Positions 8,368 through 15,803 of a DNA stretch of 64,000 nt are shown piece after piece (positions within the stretch are counted from its first letter, which is position 1; each line of letters opens with the position of its first letter). Both the position numbers and the translations under genes were made by a program. Under the pieces are notes generated by a model. The model saw only the letters and a program-made list of their open reading frames with translations, did not search any database and had not been told where the DNA came from. The stretch comes from Oscillatoria nigro-viridis PCC 7112 (lineage in GTDB: Bacteria > Cyanobacteriota > Cyanobacteriia > Cyanobacteriales > Microcoleaceae), in contig NC_019729.1 of NCBI RefSeq assembly GCF_000317475.1, positions 7,289,445 to 7,353,444 on the forward strand. The letters run 5' to 3'.

Positions 8368-10716
8368 GTGAGTAAGAAGAAACGGAAGAAAGAGAAAACC
8401 TCTGCCCAAGCCAATAATAAAAACCAGTCTAAAGGTTTTGCCACTCGTCGCGTCGAAAAAGAATTTACTGGATTCACTTATCACAAGATGTCATCACCGT
8501 TGGAGGGAATGACTGAAGACGAAAGAGTTGAATTTATTAAGAAATTAGGTGAAAACTTCGAGCAACAATTTGAGACCTCTTTTGAAACATTGCAAAAACA
8601 AATTTTTCAGGTTGAGCCTTGTTCTTTACTATCGTTTTTTGCCTACTACGATTTAACTACTTCACCCGGTATAAATCGTGAATGGACTGAAAAAAATCCA
8701 ATCCTTCAACATCATGTAGAATTTCTACAAGGTCTTCTTCTTCAGCATTCACAAGATTCATTTGATTTCAGACCGGCTCTACCACAAGACTTTGTTGAAT
8801 TTCGCCAACTGGTTCAGGATGTCACACGGGGATTTAACATGAAATCTTTATCCCTAGCAGATCCATCGACAACCATAGAGCAGCATCAGAAGCTTATCAC
8901 AGTAGAAGGGATCAGGGCAGATACTCAAGCTGTACGTAACTGGGGATATCCGCAACAAGTTAAGCGGATTGTTTCGGATTTATTCTCAAGCCTGGATGAT
9001 ACGATCGAGCAAAGAATTGGAGTTCGAGTTGGTTGTTTAGTTGAAATGTGGTTCCAAATACTCGATATTGTTGAGTACAGAATTAATCAGCATCGGAATT
9101 TAACTCTGCCTTCACTCCGAGCCAAAAGTATCAAAATTGCTATCAAAAAATATTATCAAGCTTTTCCCGATCTTACTTCATCTCCAGAAGACCTCTCAGC
9201 CTATGTTCAAGAGGAAGGTTTAACTCTTGACGGCTTAAGAGCTATGATTTTCAGTCAAAGTGATCTACGACTAAAACATATTTACACATTAACACTCGAT
9301 ACGTTTGTAGATGCTTACCCAAAAGCTGTTAATCCAGAAGCATTAAAAGATGTCCTGAATGCATGGTCGCTATCTTTCGGAGATTTATCAGACTGGAATC
9401 CAGAACATTTATTTCTTGGCAATCCTGTTTGGCATAAACCTCTCATCAAGCTTGAGGTTGGAACTTATTTCTGCCCAATTATAACACTATTCTTAAATTA
9501 TTTCATAGATATTATGGAAGCTATTATTAAACCTCATGCTGACATTTATAAAAAATATGAAGAGCGTAGGGGAAATTTTTTGGAGCAAGAGATTTATCAG
9601 CTTTTCCAAAAAGCTTTCCCATCTGCCAAGGTTTATCAAGGTAGCGAATGGTTCGATCCTACAACCAAGCAGACTTTTGAAACTGACCTTCTGGTTTTAC
9701 TCGACTCCTATTTGCTAGTTGTGGAGGCTAAATCAGGTAGAGTGACTGAAGCGACAAAGCGTGGGGCATTTGAGAGCCTAAAGAAGATTGTCAAAAAATT
9801 AATGGTAGAACCCTCCATTCAATCGAAAAGATTTTGTGATTACCTGATAAAAAATCCAGGTTTGCATCAGTTGAAGAATCGCAAAGGCGAATTAAATGAA
9901 GTTGACTGTTCCCAAGTACGTGAGGTGGTTCGATTGAGTATTACTTTAGAGTCATTAGGTACTCTTTTTTGTCGTTCAACCGACCTGAAACAAGCGGGTT
10001 TAATTGCATCTGATCTTGAAATGTCTCCAACTATGTCTCTTGCTGATCTCGAAATTATCTTTGAAATTTTAGAGGGAAATTGCGACAAACTACACTACTT
10101 AGGGCAGCGTACAGAATTTGAGAAAAATTCTAATTATAGTGGTGAGGAGATTGATTTACTTGCCTTCTATCTTGATACAGGGTTTAATATCTTAAATACT
10201 GAGTTCGCTCAACAGCGTCTTCGCTTACGTGGACTGTCAAACATTTTTAATCCATTTTTTCTGAGAGAATTACCTAAAAGTGAAACTCCTAAACCGAAGC
10301 CTAAATTAACACATTGGTGGAGAAGCATTATCCAGCATATTGAAGCACAGCAGCCTGAGCGTTGGACTGAAATTGGTTGTGTACTTCTCAATTTTACTCA
10401 TGATGAGCAAATAAAGTTTGAAGAACAGTTCAAACGAATTAAAAAAATTGTCAATAAGTTTTGGCAACTACCCGATCACAATAATACTTGTATATTCATT
10501 AGTGAAGCAAGTCCCGAGCGCGCCGTAGTGGCTGGCTTCGCCTATAAGCGTATTGATGAAGAAAAAAGAAATCGAACAATGGAAAATGCTGTGGATGAAG
10601 CTAGGAGCATTTCTCATGTGAGCCGAGTTGTGGTTATTGGGGTAGATGTTGAGCAAAATGATTATCCATACAGTGTAGCTGCCTGGCATCTCAATGAAGA
10701 TGAGAACGCTTTTTAG
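8368..10716 (+). CDS. Large protein with PD-(D/E)XK nuclease-like core, function unassigned
   Basis: 782 residues from GTG 8368, chosen over GTG 8356 because AGGTGAG lies nine bases upstream. The N-terminus is strongly basic (KKKRKKEKT, first 25 residues), followed by a long helical region (about 40-390). At about residues 400-475 is a restriction-endonuclease fold candidate: GNFLEQEIYQLFQKAF, then E438-T-D440 leading to hydrophobic strands and E453-A-K455. That order (acid, strand, E-x-K) is the PD-(D/E)XK active site, close to NERD or Mrr-type domains. The C-terminal 300 residues match nothing I recognise. The gene is visibly more AT-rich than its neighbours, suggesting transfer. It has no obvious partner gene. 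Possible defence or DNA-repair role is inference only. Confidence 0.75.
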   Translation: MSKKKRKKEKTSAQANNKNQSKGFATRRVEKEFTGFTYHKMSSPLEGMTEDERVEFIKKLGENFEQQFETSFETLQKQIFQVEPCSLLSFFAYYDLTTSPGINREWTEKNPILQHHVEFLQGLLLQHSQDSFDFRPALPQDFVEFRQLVQDVTRGFNMKSLSLADPSTTIEQHQKLITVEGIRADTQAVRNWGYPQQVKRIVSDLFSSLDDTIEQRIGVRVGCLVEMWFQILDIVEYRINQHRNLTLPSLRAKSIKIAIKKYYQAFPDLTSSPEDLSAYVQEEGLTLDGLRAMIFSQSDLRLKHIYTLTLDTFVDAYPKAVNPEALKDVLNAWSLSFGDLSDWNPEHLFLGNPVWHKPLIKLEVGTYFCPIITLFLNYFIDIMEAIIKPHADIYKKYEERRGNFLEQEIYQLFQKAFPSAKVYQGSEWFDPTTKQTFETDLLVLLDSYLLVVEAKSGRVTEATKRGAFESLKKIVKKLMVEPSIQSKRFCDYLIKNPGLHQLKNRKGELNEVDCSQVREVVRLSITLESLGTLFCRSTDLKQAGLIASDLEMSPTMSLADLEIIFEILEGNCDKLHYLGQRTEFEKNSNYSGEEIDLLAFYLDTGFNILNTEFAQQRLRLRGLSNIFNPFFLRELPKSETPKPKPKLTHWWRSIIQHIEAQQPERWTEIGCVLLNFTHDEQIKFEEQFKRIKKIVNKFWQLPDHNNTCIFISEASPERAVVAGFAYKRIDEEKRNRTMENAVDEARSISHVSRVVVIGVDVEQNDYPYSVAAWHLNEDENAF

Positions 10717-10784
10717 TCAATAGACAATTGACAAGGGAAAATATAGTTTGAAAGCTCGAAAATTGAAAAGTGTAGACCGCATTT

Positions 10785-11054
10785 TCATGCCGTCAGTCTT
10801 GGGAAATCGGTACGTCGTGCAGCAAACAGTAAGCAAGCTTGAATATCTGCAAGCTCCAAGTCCGGGAAATCTTCTAAAATCTCAGTAACGCTGACGTTCT
10901 CAGCCAGCATTTCTAAGATGTCGGTGACTCGAATTCGCATTCCTCGAATGCAGGGACGACCACCACACTGACCGGGGGTTTGGGTAATGCGAGTTAACAA
11001 GCCAGTCGTTGAGTTCATCAGGGGTTGCCTGTAAGTTGCTTTGTTCGTCTCCAT
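10785..11054 (-). CDS. DUF433 protein (antitoxin-like), orphan
   Basis: 89 residues from ATG 11054; the internal ATG at 11018 would give a 77-residue form closer to the family size. It carries the DUF433 core: GQCGGRPCIRGMRIRVTDILEMLAENVSVTEILEDFPDLELADIQACLLFA, a small winged or ribbon-helix-like DNA-binding fold common in type II antitoxins paired with a DUF5615 PIN-like toxin. No such toxin gene lies on either side, so it is an orphan or works in trans. Divergent from sulfiredoxin. Confidence 0.8.
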   Translation of the reverse strand: METNKATYRQPLMNSTTGLLTRITQTPGQCGGRPCIRGMRIRVTDILEMLAENVSVTEILEDFPDLELADIQACLLFAARRTDFPRLTA

Positions 11055-11164
11055 CTTACTGAGTAATCATCTCGAAAGCAGGTTTTTGCGTAATTCCTAA
11101 TTTTTGTTGCCAAGTCGAAGTCATTACGAGTATGATTTAATAAGAAGCAAAACAGACCAACGCC

Positions 11165-11425
11165 ATGAGGATTGAAGAAATACCCCTCAACCAGATTCGC
11201 CGCCCCCTGCCGCGAGTCAACGACCAAACTAAAGTAGCCGCCCTCATGGAATCCATCCGCGAGGTAGGTTTAAACGAACCCATCGACGTGCTAGAAGTAG
11301 ATGGTCGGTATTACGGATTTTCGGGCTGCCACCGATACGAAGCTTGCCAGCGTCTCGGTTTAGAAACTATCCGCTGTAAAGTACGCCGAGCTACCCGTGC
11401 CGTGTTGCAGATGCACTTAGCCTGA
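11165..11425 (+). CDS. srxA: Sulfiredoxin
   Basis: 86 residues, ParB/Srx fold. The catalytic motif FSGCHRYEA (Cys55, His56, Arg57) is diagnostic. Sulfiredoxin uses ATP to reduce the sulfinic form of 2-Cys peroxiredoxins, restoring peroxide scavenging in the cytosol. The start ATG 11165 matches the family N-terminus (MRIEEIPLNQIRRPLPR). The next gene, dps, follows 70 bases downstream on the same strand, so the two may be co-transcribed as a peroxide-defence pair. Confidence 0.93.
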   Translation: MRIEEIPLNQIRRPLPRVNDQTKVAALMESIREVGLNEPIDVLEVDGRYYGFSGCHRYEACQRLGLETIRCKVRRATRAVLQMHLA

Positions 11426-11495
11426 GCCTCTCAACAGAAATTCACGACAGGCAAAGATATTCGATCGACAATCACTAATAACAAGCTAAAAACCT

Positions 11496-12044
11496 ATGAC
11501 TGCCAACAACCACAAACAACATCTTTACCCCACCCGCATCGATATGTCAGCCGCCACCCGCTCTCAAGTAGTCGGGCTGCTCAACGCCACGCTGGCAACG
11601 ACTCTGGACTTAAAAACTCAAGTCAAGCAAGCTCACTGGAACGTTAAAGGCATGGACTTCTACCAGTTGCACTTGCTGTTTGACGAAATGGCAACAGAAC
11701 TCGAAGAATACGTTGATACGGTTGCCGAACGGGTTACAGCTTTGGGCGGTTTGGCTGTAGGAACAGCCCGCACAGCCGCCGCAGATTCGATTTTGCCAGA
11801 ATTTCCTTTCGACATTTTAGACGGGAAAGAATACGTGACGGCTTTAGCCGATCGCTACGCACCCTACGCCCAACACCTGCGAGTCGCCATCAACAAAACA
11901 GGCGAACTCGGCGATGCCGATACAGCGGATCTGTACACCGAAATTTCGCGGACAATTGACAAGCGTTTGTGGTTCCTAGAAGCCCATTTGCAAGCTTCTG
12001 CGACAACTGCAACAGCCGCAGCCGAAAAAGTTGCCGTCAAATAG
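11496..12044 (+). CDS. dps: Dps-family DNA-binding ferritin
   Basis: 182 residues. The four-helix Dps fold is shown by KQAHWNVKGMDFYQLHLLFDEMATELEEYVDTVAERV, with ferroxidase ligands His47, His59, Asp74 and Glu78. It oxidises Fe(II) with hydrogen peroxide and stores iron in a dodecamer while protecting DNA. The C-terminus (about 170-182) is Ala/Thr-rich. It lies just downstream of sulfiredoxin, a functionally coherent pairing. A GC-rich palindrome (12059-12086) follows 14 bases after the stop. Confidence 0.93.
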   Translation: MTANNHKQHLYPTRIDMSAATRSQVVGLLNATLATTLDLKTQVKQAHWNVKGMDFYQLHLLFDEMATELEEYVDTVAERVTALGGLAVGTARTAAADSILPEFPFDILDGKEYVTALADRYAPYAQHLRVAINKTGELGDADTADLYTEISRTIDKRLWFLEAHLQASATTATAAAEKVAVK

Positions 12045-12058
12045 CCACATAAAAAGTT

Positions 12059-12086
12059 GTGGGGTGGGCGCCCGAGCCCGCCCCAC
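12059..12086. repeat. GC-rich palindrome downstream of dps
   Basis: An 11-bp stem GTGGGGTGGGC / GCCCGCCCCAC with one G-U wobble and a 6-base loop. There is no U-run, so it is a dispersed palindrome rather than a clear intrinsic terminator. Similar GGGGCGGGC palindromes occur at 35755, 59310 and 62262. Confidence 0.6.
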
Positions 12087-12160
12087 AGATGTATTTCCTT
12101 AAGGCTCGTGACAGTTTACGATCGAGAATATGTCCATTTATTAATTTGGATGAATTTTTC

Positions 12161-12793
12161 GTGACTGCCAATACTCCAGATTATGCTCCTCAACTGCAAC
12201 GCCTGATGCAACAGGCGGGGCTTTCGAGCGATCGAGAACTCAGCAACAAAGCAGGAGTTTCCGAGATCCAGCTAAGTCGCCTGCGTCGCGGTTTAGCCCT
12301 GCAAACCAGAGCCGACATCCTCCTCAAAATTAGTCAAGCTTTGCAAATTTCCTTACCCGAACTGCTCGCAACCTTGGCGCCAAATTATGTAGAGTTAGAA
12401 AAGACACCACCGACAGCCCTAGAACAAGAATATCAGCGCCTGCAAGCTTCGATCGAACAGCAGCGAGAATCTTTGATGCAGGAATTCCAGCTATCTAGCG
12501 TGCAAATTTTAGAATCTTGGATGTTGCAGTGGCCGACTGCTGCGAGCAAAGCTCAGGAAAATCACAACTTGCGGGCTCAGAAACTACTGCCCTTGCTGCG
12601 GCCCGTCGAGCAGTTATTAGAGCATTGGGGAGTGGAGTCGATCGCCCCAGTCGGAGCCCAGATTCCCTACAACCCCCAACAGCACCAGCTCATGGAAGGA
12701 ACAGCCGATCCCGGAGAACCCGTCAAAGTCCGCTACACAGGCTACAGACAAGGCGACAAACTGCTCTACCGCGCCAAAGTTAGCCCAGTTTGA
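12161..12793 (+). CDS. XRE-type HTH protein with GrpE-like C-terminal part
   Basis: 210 residues from GTG 12161; the frame is open further upstream into the GC-rich palindrome, which is not coding. The N-terminal helix-turn-helix (about 5-70: LQRLMQQAGLSSDRELSNKAGVSEIQLSRLRRG) precedes a coiled-coil (about 85-120, EQEYQRLQASIEQQRESLMQEF). A C-terminal beta domain resembles the GrpE head (IPYNPQQHQLMEG, then GEPVKVRYTGYRQGDKLLYRAKVSP). Cyanobacteria encode such hybrids of unknown role. It may bind DNA or DnaK, but no experiment is implied by the sequence. The C-terminal frame stops just before the next upstream frame of the STAS gene. Confidence 0.75.
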   Translation: MTANTPDYAPQLQRLMQQAGLSSDRELSNKAGVSEIQLSRLRRGLALQTRADILLKISQALQISLPELLATLAPNYVELEKTPPTALEQEYQRLQASIEQQRESLMQEFQLSSVQILESWMLQWPTAASKAQENHNLRAQKLLPLLRPVEQLLEHWGVESIAPVGAQIPYNPQQHQLMEGTADPGEPVKVRYTGYRQGDKLLYRAKVSPV

Positions 12794-13032
12794 TGAATAC
12801 CAGAAGGCATTCGGCAGAACAAATATTGTCCCTCTCTCAAAATTCACTCCCGGCGAAGCGCTGCGACTGCGATCGGCGTTACGATCCGCGACGATCGCCA
12901 TCTTTTGCACTCAAAACAATTCTCCCGCTCTCAGGCTCTGGCACTTTCCCCCTCTCTTATTTGGCTCGGAGTCCATCTCGCAGCTATACTAGCCTAGTCT
13001 GGCTAGAAATTCTGACATTCCCACCGCAAAAT

Positions 13033-13359
13033 ATGAGTCCTGTAGTTAAAATTATTCAGCCCTCTGGCATTTTAGACGGCACCAAGGCAAGTCAATTCCG
13101 CCAAGAGATTAGCGACCTAGTGGAAGCGGGAGCCGATGTGGTATTGATAGACTTCACTGATGTGACATTTATGGATAGTTCTGGTTTGGGCGCTTTAGTC
13201 TTGGCACTCAAAACAGTCCGGGCCGCTGGGAGTCAATTAGTTGTCTGTTCTATCAACGAGCAAATCCGCATCTTATTTGAACTCACCAGCATGGATCGAG
13301 TTTTCGAGATATTTCAAACCCGCGATGCTTTTAATAGCAAAATTCTCTCAACTAACTAA
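13033..13359 (+). CDS. STAS-domain anti-sigma factor antagonist (RsbV-like)
   Basis: 108 residues from ATG 13033; a longer frame to 12790 lacks STAS homology at its start. The whole protein is a STAS domain with the phosphorylation motif FMDSSGLGALVLALK (Ser49/Ser50). In partner switching the unphosphorylated STAS protein binds the HATPase kinase and frees its target sigma or effector. A PP2C phosphatase (13416-14558) is convergent and a HATPase kinase (14985) lies 1.6 kb away, so a local three-part switch is likely. Confidence 0.9.
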   Translation: MSPVVKIIQPSGILDGTKASQFRQEISDLVEAGADVVLIDFTDVTFMDSSGLGALVLALKTVRAAGSQLVVCSINEQIRILFELTSMDRVFEIFQTRDAFNSKILSTN

Positions 13360-13415
13360 ATCTTTTGGCGGCTGCCTTCTTGCTATTTTGTCGCAGATGT
13401 GCTGCAAGAGGTCAG

Positions 13416-14558
13416 CTAGCCAAAGTTTACCTTCAGTAAAGACCAATCATCATCAAAAACTGCTTTAGCGTTCAACTTTTGAATGTAGTTCAAAACCAGC
13501 TCTAACTGGTCGGCACTTGCACCGTTGTAAGCTGCTAACAGGTCGATGAAAGGGTCAAGCCCCCAGATATTGCCGTCAGGTTGGTGGATCTCGTATACCC
13601 CGTCGCTAAAGATGTAGAGAGTGCTCAAATCCTCGACATCGCAGCAATTATCGACATAGGGGGCGTCGGGGAACATCCCGACCGGCATTCCGGGGGTTTT
13701 TAATCGCTGGATTTTAGCGGTGCTCGCAGGGGACTGGGAAATCAACACGGCCGGTGGATGACCGGCGCTAGCATAAACTAGCTGGCGAGAAATGCGGTTG
13801 TAAACGCCATACCAGATGGTGAAATACTTGTCGTTTTGGTAGCTCATCTGGAAGGTGGTGTTCAGGGCTCGCAAAACGTCGCTGGGTTTGTAGTAGTCTA
13901 TGTTGGGGAGCGCGCGCGATCGCAGCAAATTCAAAACTGCCACCGAAGGCAGCGCCGCCCGCAAACCGTGACCGGCTACGTCGAGCAAGTAAATCGCCAA
14001 ATAATCGGCATCCAGCCAGTTGTAGTCAAAGCAATCTCCCCCCAACTGCCGGGAGGGAATGAATTTTGCTTCGATGCTGATAGGTTCCGTCATCGGATCT
14101 GGCAGCAGCGATTGTACGTACTCGGCGGCCTCGGCTAACTCTGCTTCCAGACTTTGCTTGGCTATTTTCAAATCTCGGCTGAGTTGGTGCAGCCGCAATC
14201 CGGCGCGTACTCTCGCTTGTAATTCGTTGAGTTCGATCGGCTTGGAGATAAAGTCGTCGGCACCGGCGTCGAGCCCTTTGACTCGATCGGCGATCGAACC
14301 CAAAGAAGTCAACAAAAAGAATTGTGTAGTTGACAGATCCGGATCTGCCTTAACTCGACGGCAGACATCTATGCCGGTCAAGCGCGGCATGATCCAATCG
14401 CAAATTATCAGGGCCGGACGCAATTTTTGCGCCTGGGCTACACCGTCTTCGCCATTGCTTGCTACTGTTACTTCGTAACCCTGTTTTTTCAGGGTTCTTC
14501 TCAGCAGTTCTTGAACAGCCGTATCATCGTCAATAACCAGAATTTGAAACATGGGCAC
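13416..14558 (-). CDS. Response-regulator PP2C (SpoIIE/RsbU-type) phosphatase
   Basis: 380 residues. The receiver domain (about 1-125) has Asp10-12, phospho-acceptor Asp54 (IICDWIMP) and Lys106. A coiled-coil linker (about 125-150) leads to a PP2C-SpoIIE phosphatase domain (about 165-380) with GGDCFDY, LLDVAGHGLRAAL and FSDGVYEI, which carry the metal-binding aspartates. Phosphorylation of the receiver would control dephosphorylation of an STAS antagonist, here plausibly the neighbouring 108-residue protein, whose gene is convergent with 56 bases between stops. It is a standard build for bacterial partner switching. Confidence 0.92.
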   Translation of the reverse strand: MPMFQILVIDDDTAVQELLRRTLKKQGYEVTVASNGEDGVAQAQKLRPALIICDWIMPRLTGIDVCRRVKADPDLSTTQFFLLTSLGSIADRVKGLDAGADDFISKPIELNELQARVRAGLRLHQLSRDLKIAKQSLEAELAEAAEYVQSLLPDPMTEPISIEAKFIPSRQLGGDCFDYNWLDADYLAIYLLDVAGHGLRAALPSVAVLNLLRSRALPNIDYYKPSDVLRALNTTFQMSYQNDKYFTIWYGVYNRISRQLVYASAGHPPAVLISQSPASTAKIQRLKTPGMPVGMFPDAPYVDNCCDVEDLSTLYIFSDGVYEIHQPDGNIWGLDPFIDLLAAYNGASADQLELVLNYIQKLNAKAVFDDDWSLLKVNFG

Positions 14559-14984
14559 TTAGGTACTACAAGTTTTTCAAGGTCTGGGGGCCATTTAAAA
14601 TATATCCTGTCAGCGCCCTTGTCTGAGATTGAGTATAGTTTATTGACATCGCTTTCGAGGTAATTGCTTTTGAGGGCGGGTCGTTGAGTTCAATTTACGT
14701 TAAAATTTGATGGAAATTTGGCGCGATCGAACTTCACTCAGTTTATACTCAGAATATAAATTTTTATAGACTTTTATTTGCCACAGGCGCTGGTTGACAT
14801 GGAAGTGCTATTTATGGTATAGTGGCTAACCGATTAGTGGATTAGACATCGATCCACGGCCCTCCAAAGCTAGTATCCTCAAACTACCGTTCAATTTTGC
14901 CGCAGTTATACTTGGCTTCGTTGTATTTTATCTGCTTGTATTGTGTCTCGTTGTATTTTGCCCGCTGGCCGATGAAGAACTTCT
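14559..14984. other. Divergent promoter region between PP2C and HATPase genes
   Basis: 425 bases without a gene. It must contain promoters for both divergent genes. A direct repeat CGTTGTATTTT occurs at 14919 and 14949 (30 bases apart), close to the HATPase start, with TTGTATTG between; it could be a regulator site but nothing proves it. Confidence 0.4.
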
Positions 14985-15464
14985 GTGGTGAGCGTGATTG
15001 AATTAAAGGGTTCCGAAAAGTTGCCGATGCTAAAAAAAGCGGATCTTCAAGTCAATACAGGTCTGAATGGATTAAGCTGGGTTTTGTCGTGGTTTGCACA
15101 ATTGTACGACTCGCGAATTCCTACAAGTGTGTGGATACGGTGTCAGTTAGCTTTGGCTGAGGGCTTTACGAATGCGGTGCGTCACGCCCACAAGGGCAAA
15201 CCAGCGGATTTGCCTGTTGACATTCAGGTGGCGGTGTTAGCTGAATCTTTAGAGATTAAAATTTGGGACTGGGGCGATCCGTTTGATTTAGAGAAAAAAA
15301 TCCAAGATATTTCGGAAAAAGTCGATATTCATTCTCCGGGCGGGCGGGGTCTAAAATTGATCAAAGACATCGCAGACAGTATTAGTTACGAGAGAACGGC
15401 TGATGGACGGAACTGTTTGTCGATGGTCAAAAATTATTCGCCCTGTATCGACGATCGAAAATAA
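14985..15464 (+). CDS. HATPase anti-sigma regulatory kinase (RsbW-like)
   Basis: 159 residues with a GHKL ATPase fold: N-box ALAEGFTNAVRHAHKG (about 54-69), G1-like WDWGDPFD, and G2 GGRGLKLIKDIADS (about 120-133). Such kinases phosphorylate the serine of STAS antagonists and sequester a sigma factor or other partner. The start is uncertain: GTG codons at 14985, 14988 and 14994 are in frame. The STAS and PP2C genes next to it complete the switch. Confidence 0.88.
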   Translation: MVSVIELKGSEKLPMLKKADLQVNTGLNGLSWVLSWFAQLYDSRIPTSVWIRCQLALAEGFTNAVRHAHKGKPADLPVDIQVAVLAESLEIKIWDWGDPFDLEKKIQDISEKVDIHSPGGRGLKLIKDIADSISYERTADGRNCLSMVKNYSPCIDDRK

Positions 15465-15803
15465 CACTAATATTTTTAGCGGGGAAGGGTTGAGGGTAGC
15501 CCATCTTCCCGCCCCCTAAGAACAGTGCGCGACTTTAAAGCTGCGTAGCACTTGATTATATTTTGATTTGACTCCTTCCCTAGATACTGGCAATTCCCAT
15601 AGCATCGGTATTTCCGGTTCTTCCGTACTTAGTGTGCTAAAACATTATGGTTCTGCCGTCCGAAGCAGATTAACTCGCAAATGAGGTAATCTCGGTGAGA
15701 ATTTATATTGGTCTAGATGTTCTCAAACGTTTCAGAGGCGGGGATGAGGCAGAAGTCTGATTTTTTATTTTAGCAAATTAGTTGGCTTCTAATATGGGTA
15801 ACA
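15465..15803. other. Intergenic region, nothing recognised
   Basis: 339 bases between the convergent HATPase gene and the outer-membrane protein gene. Beyond scattered GC-rich stretches no gene, RNA or strong terminator is visible. Confidence 0.4.
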
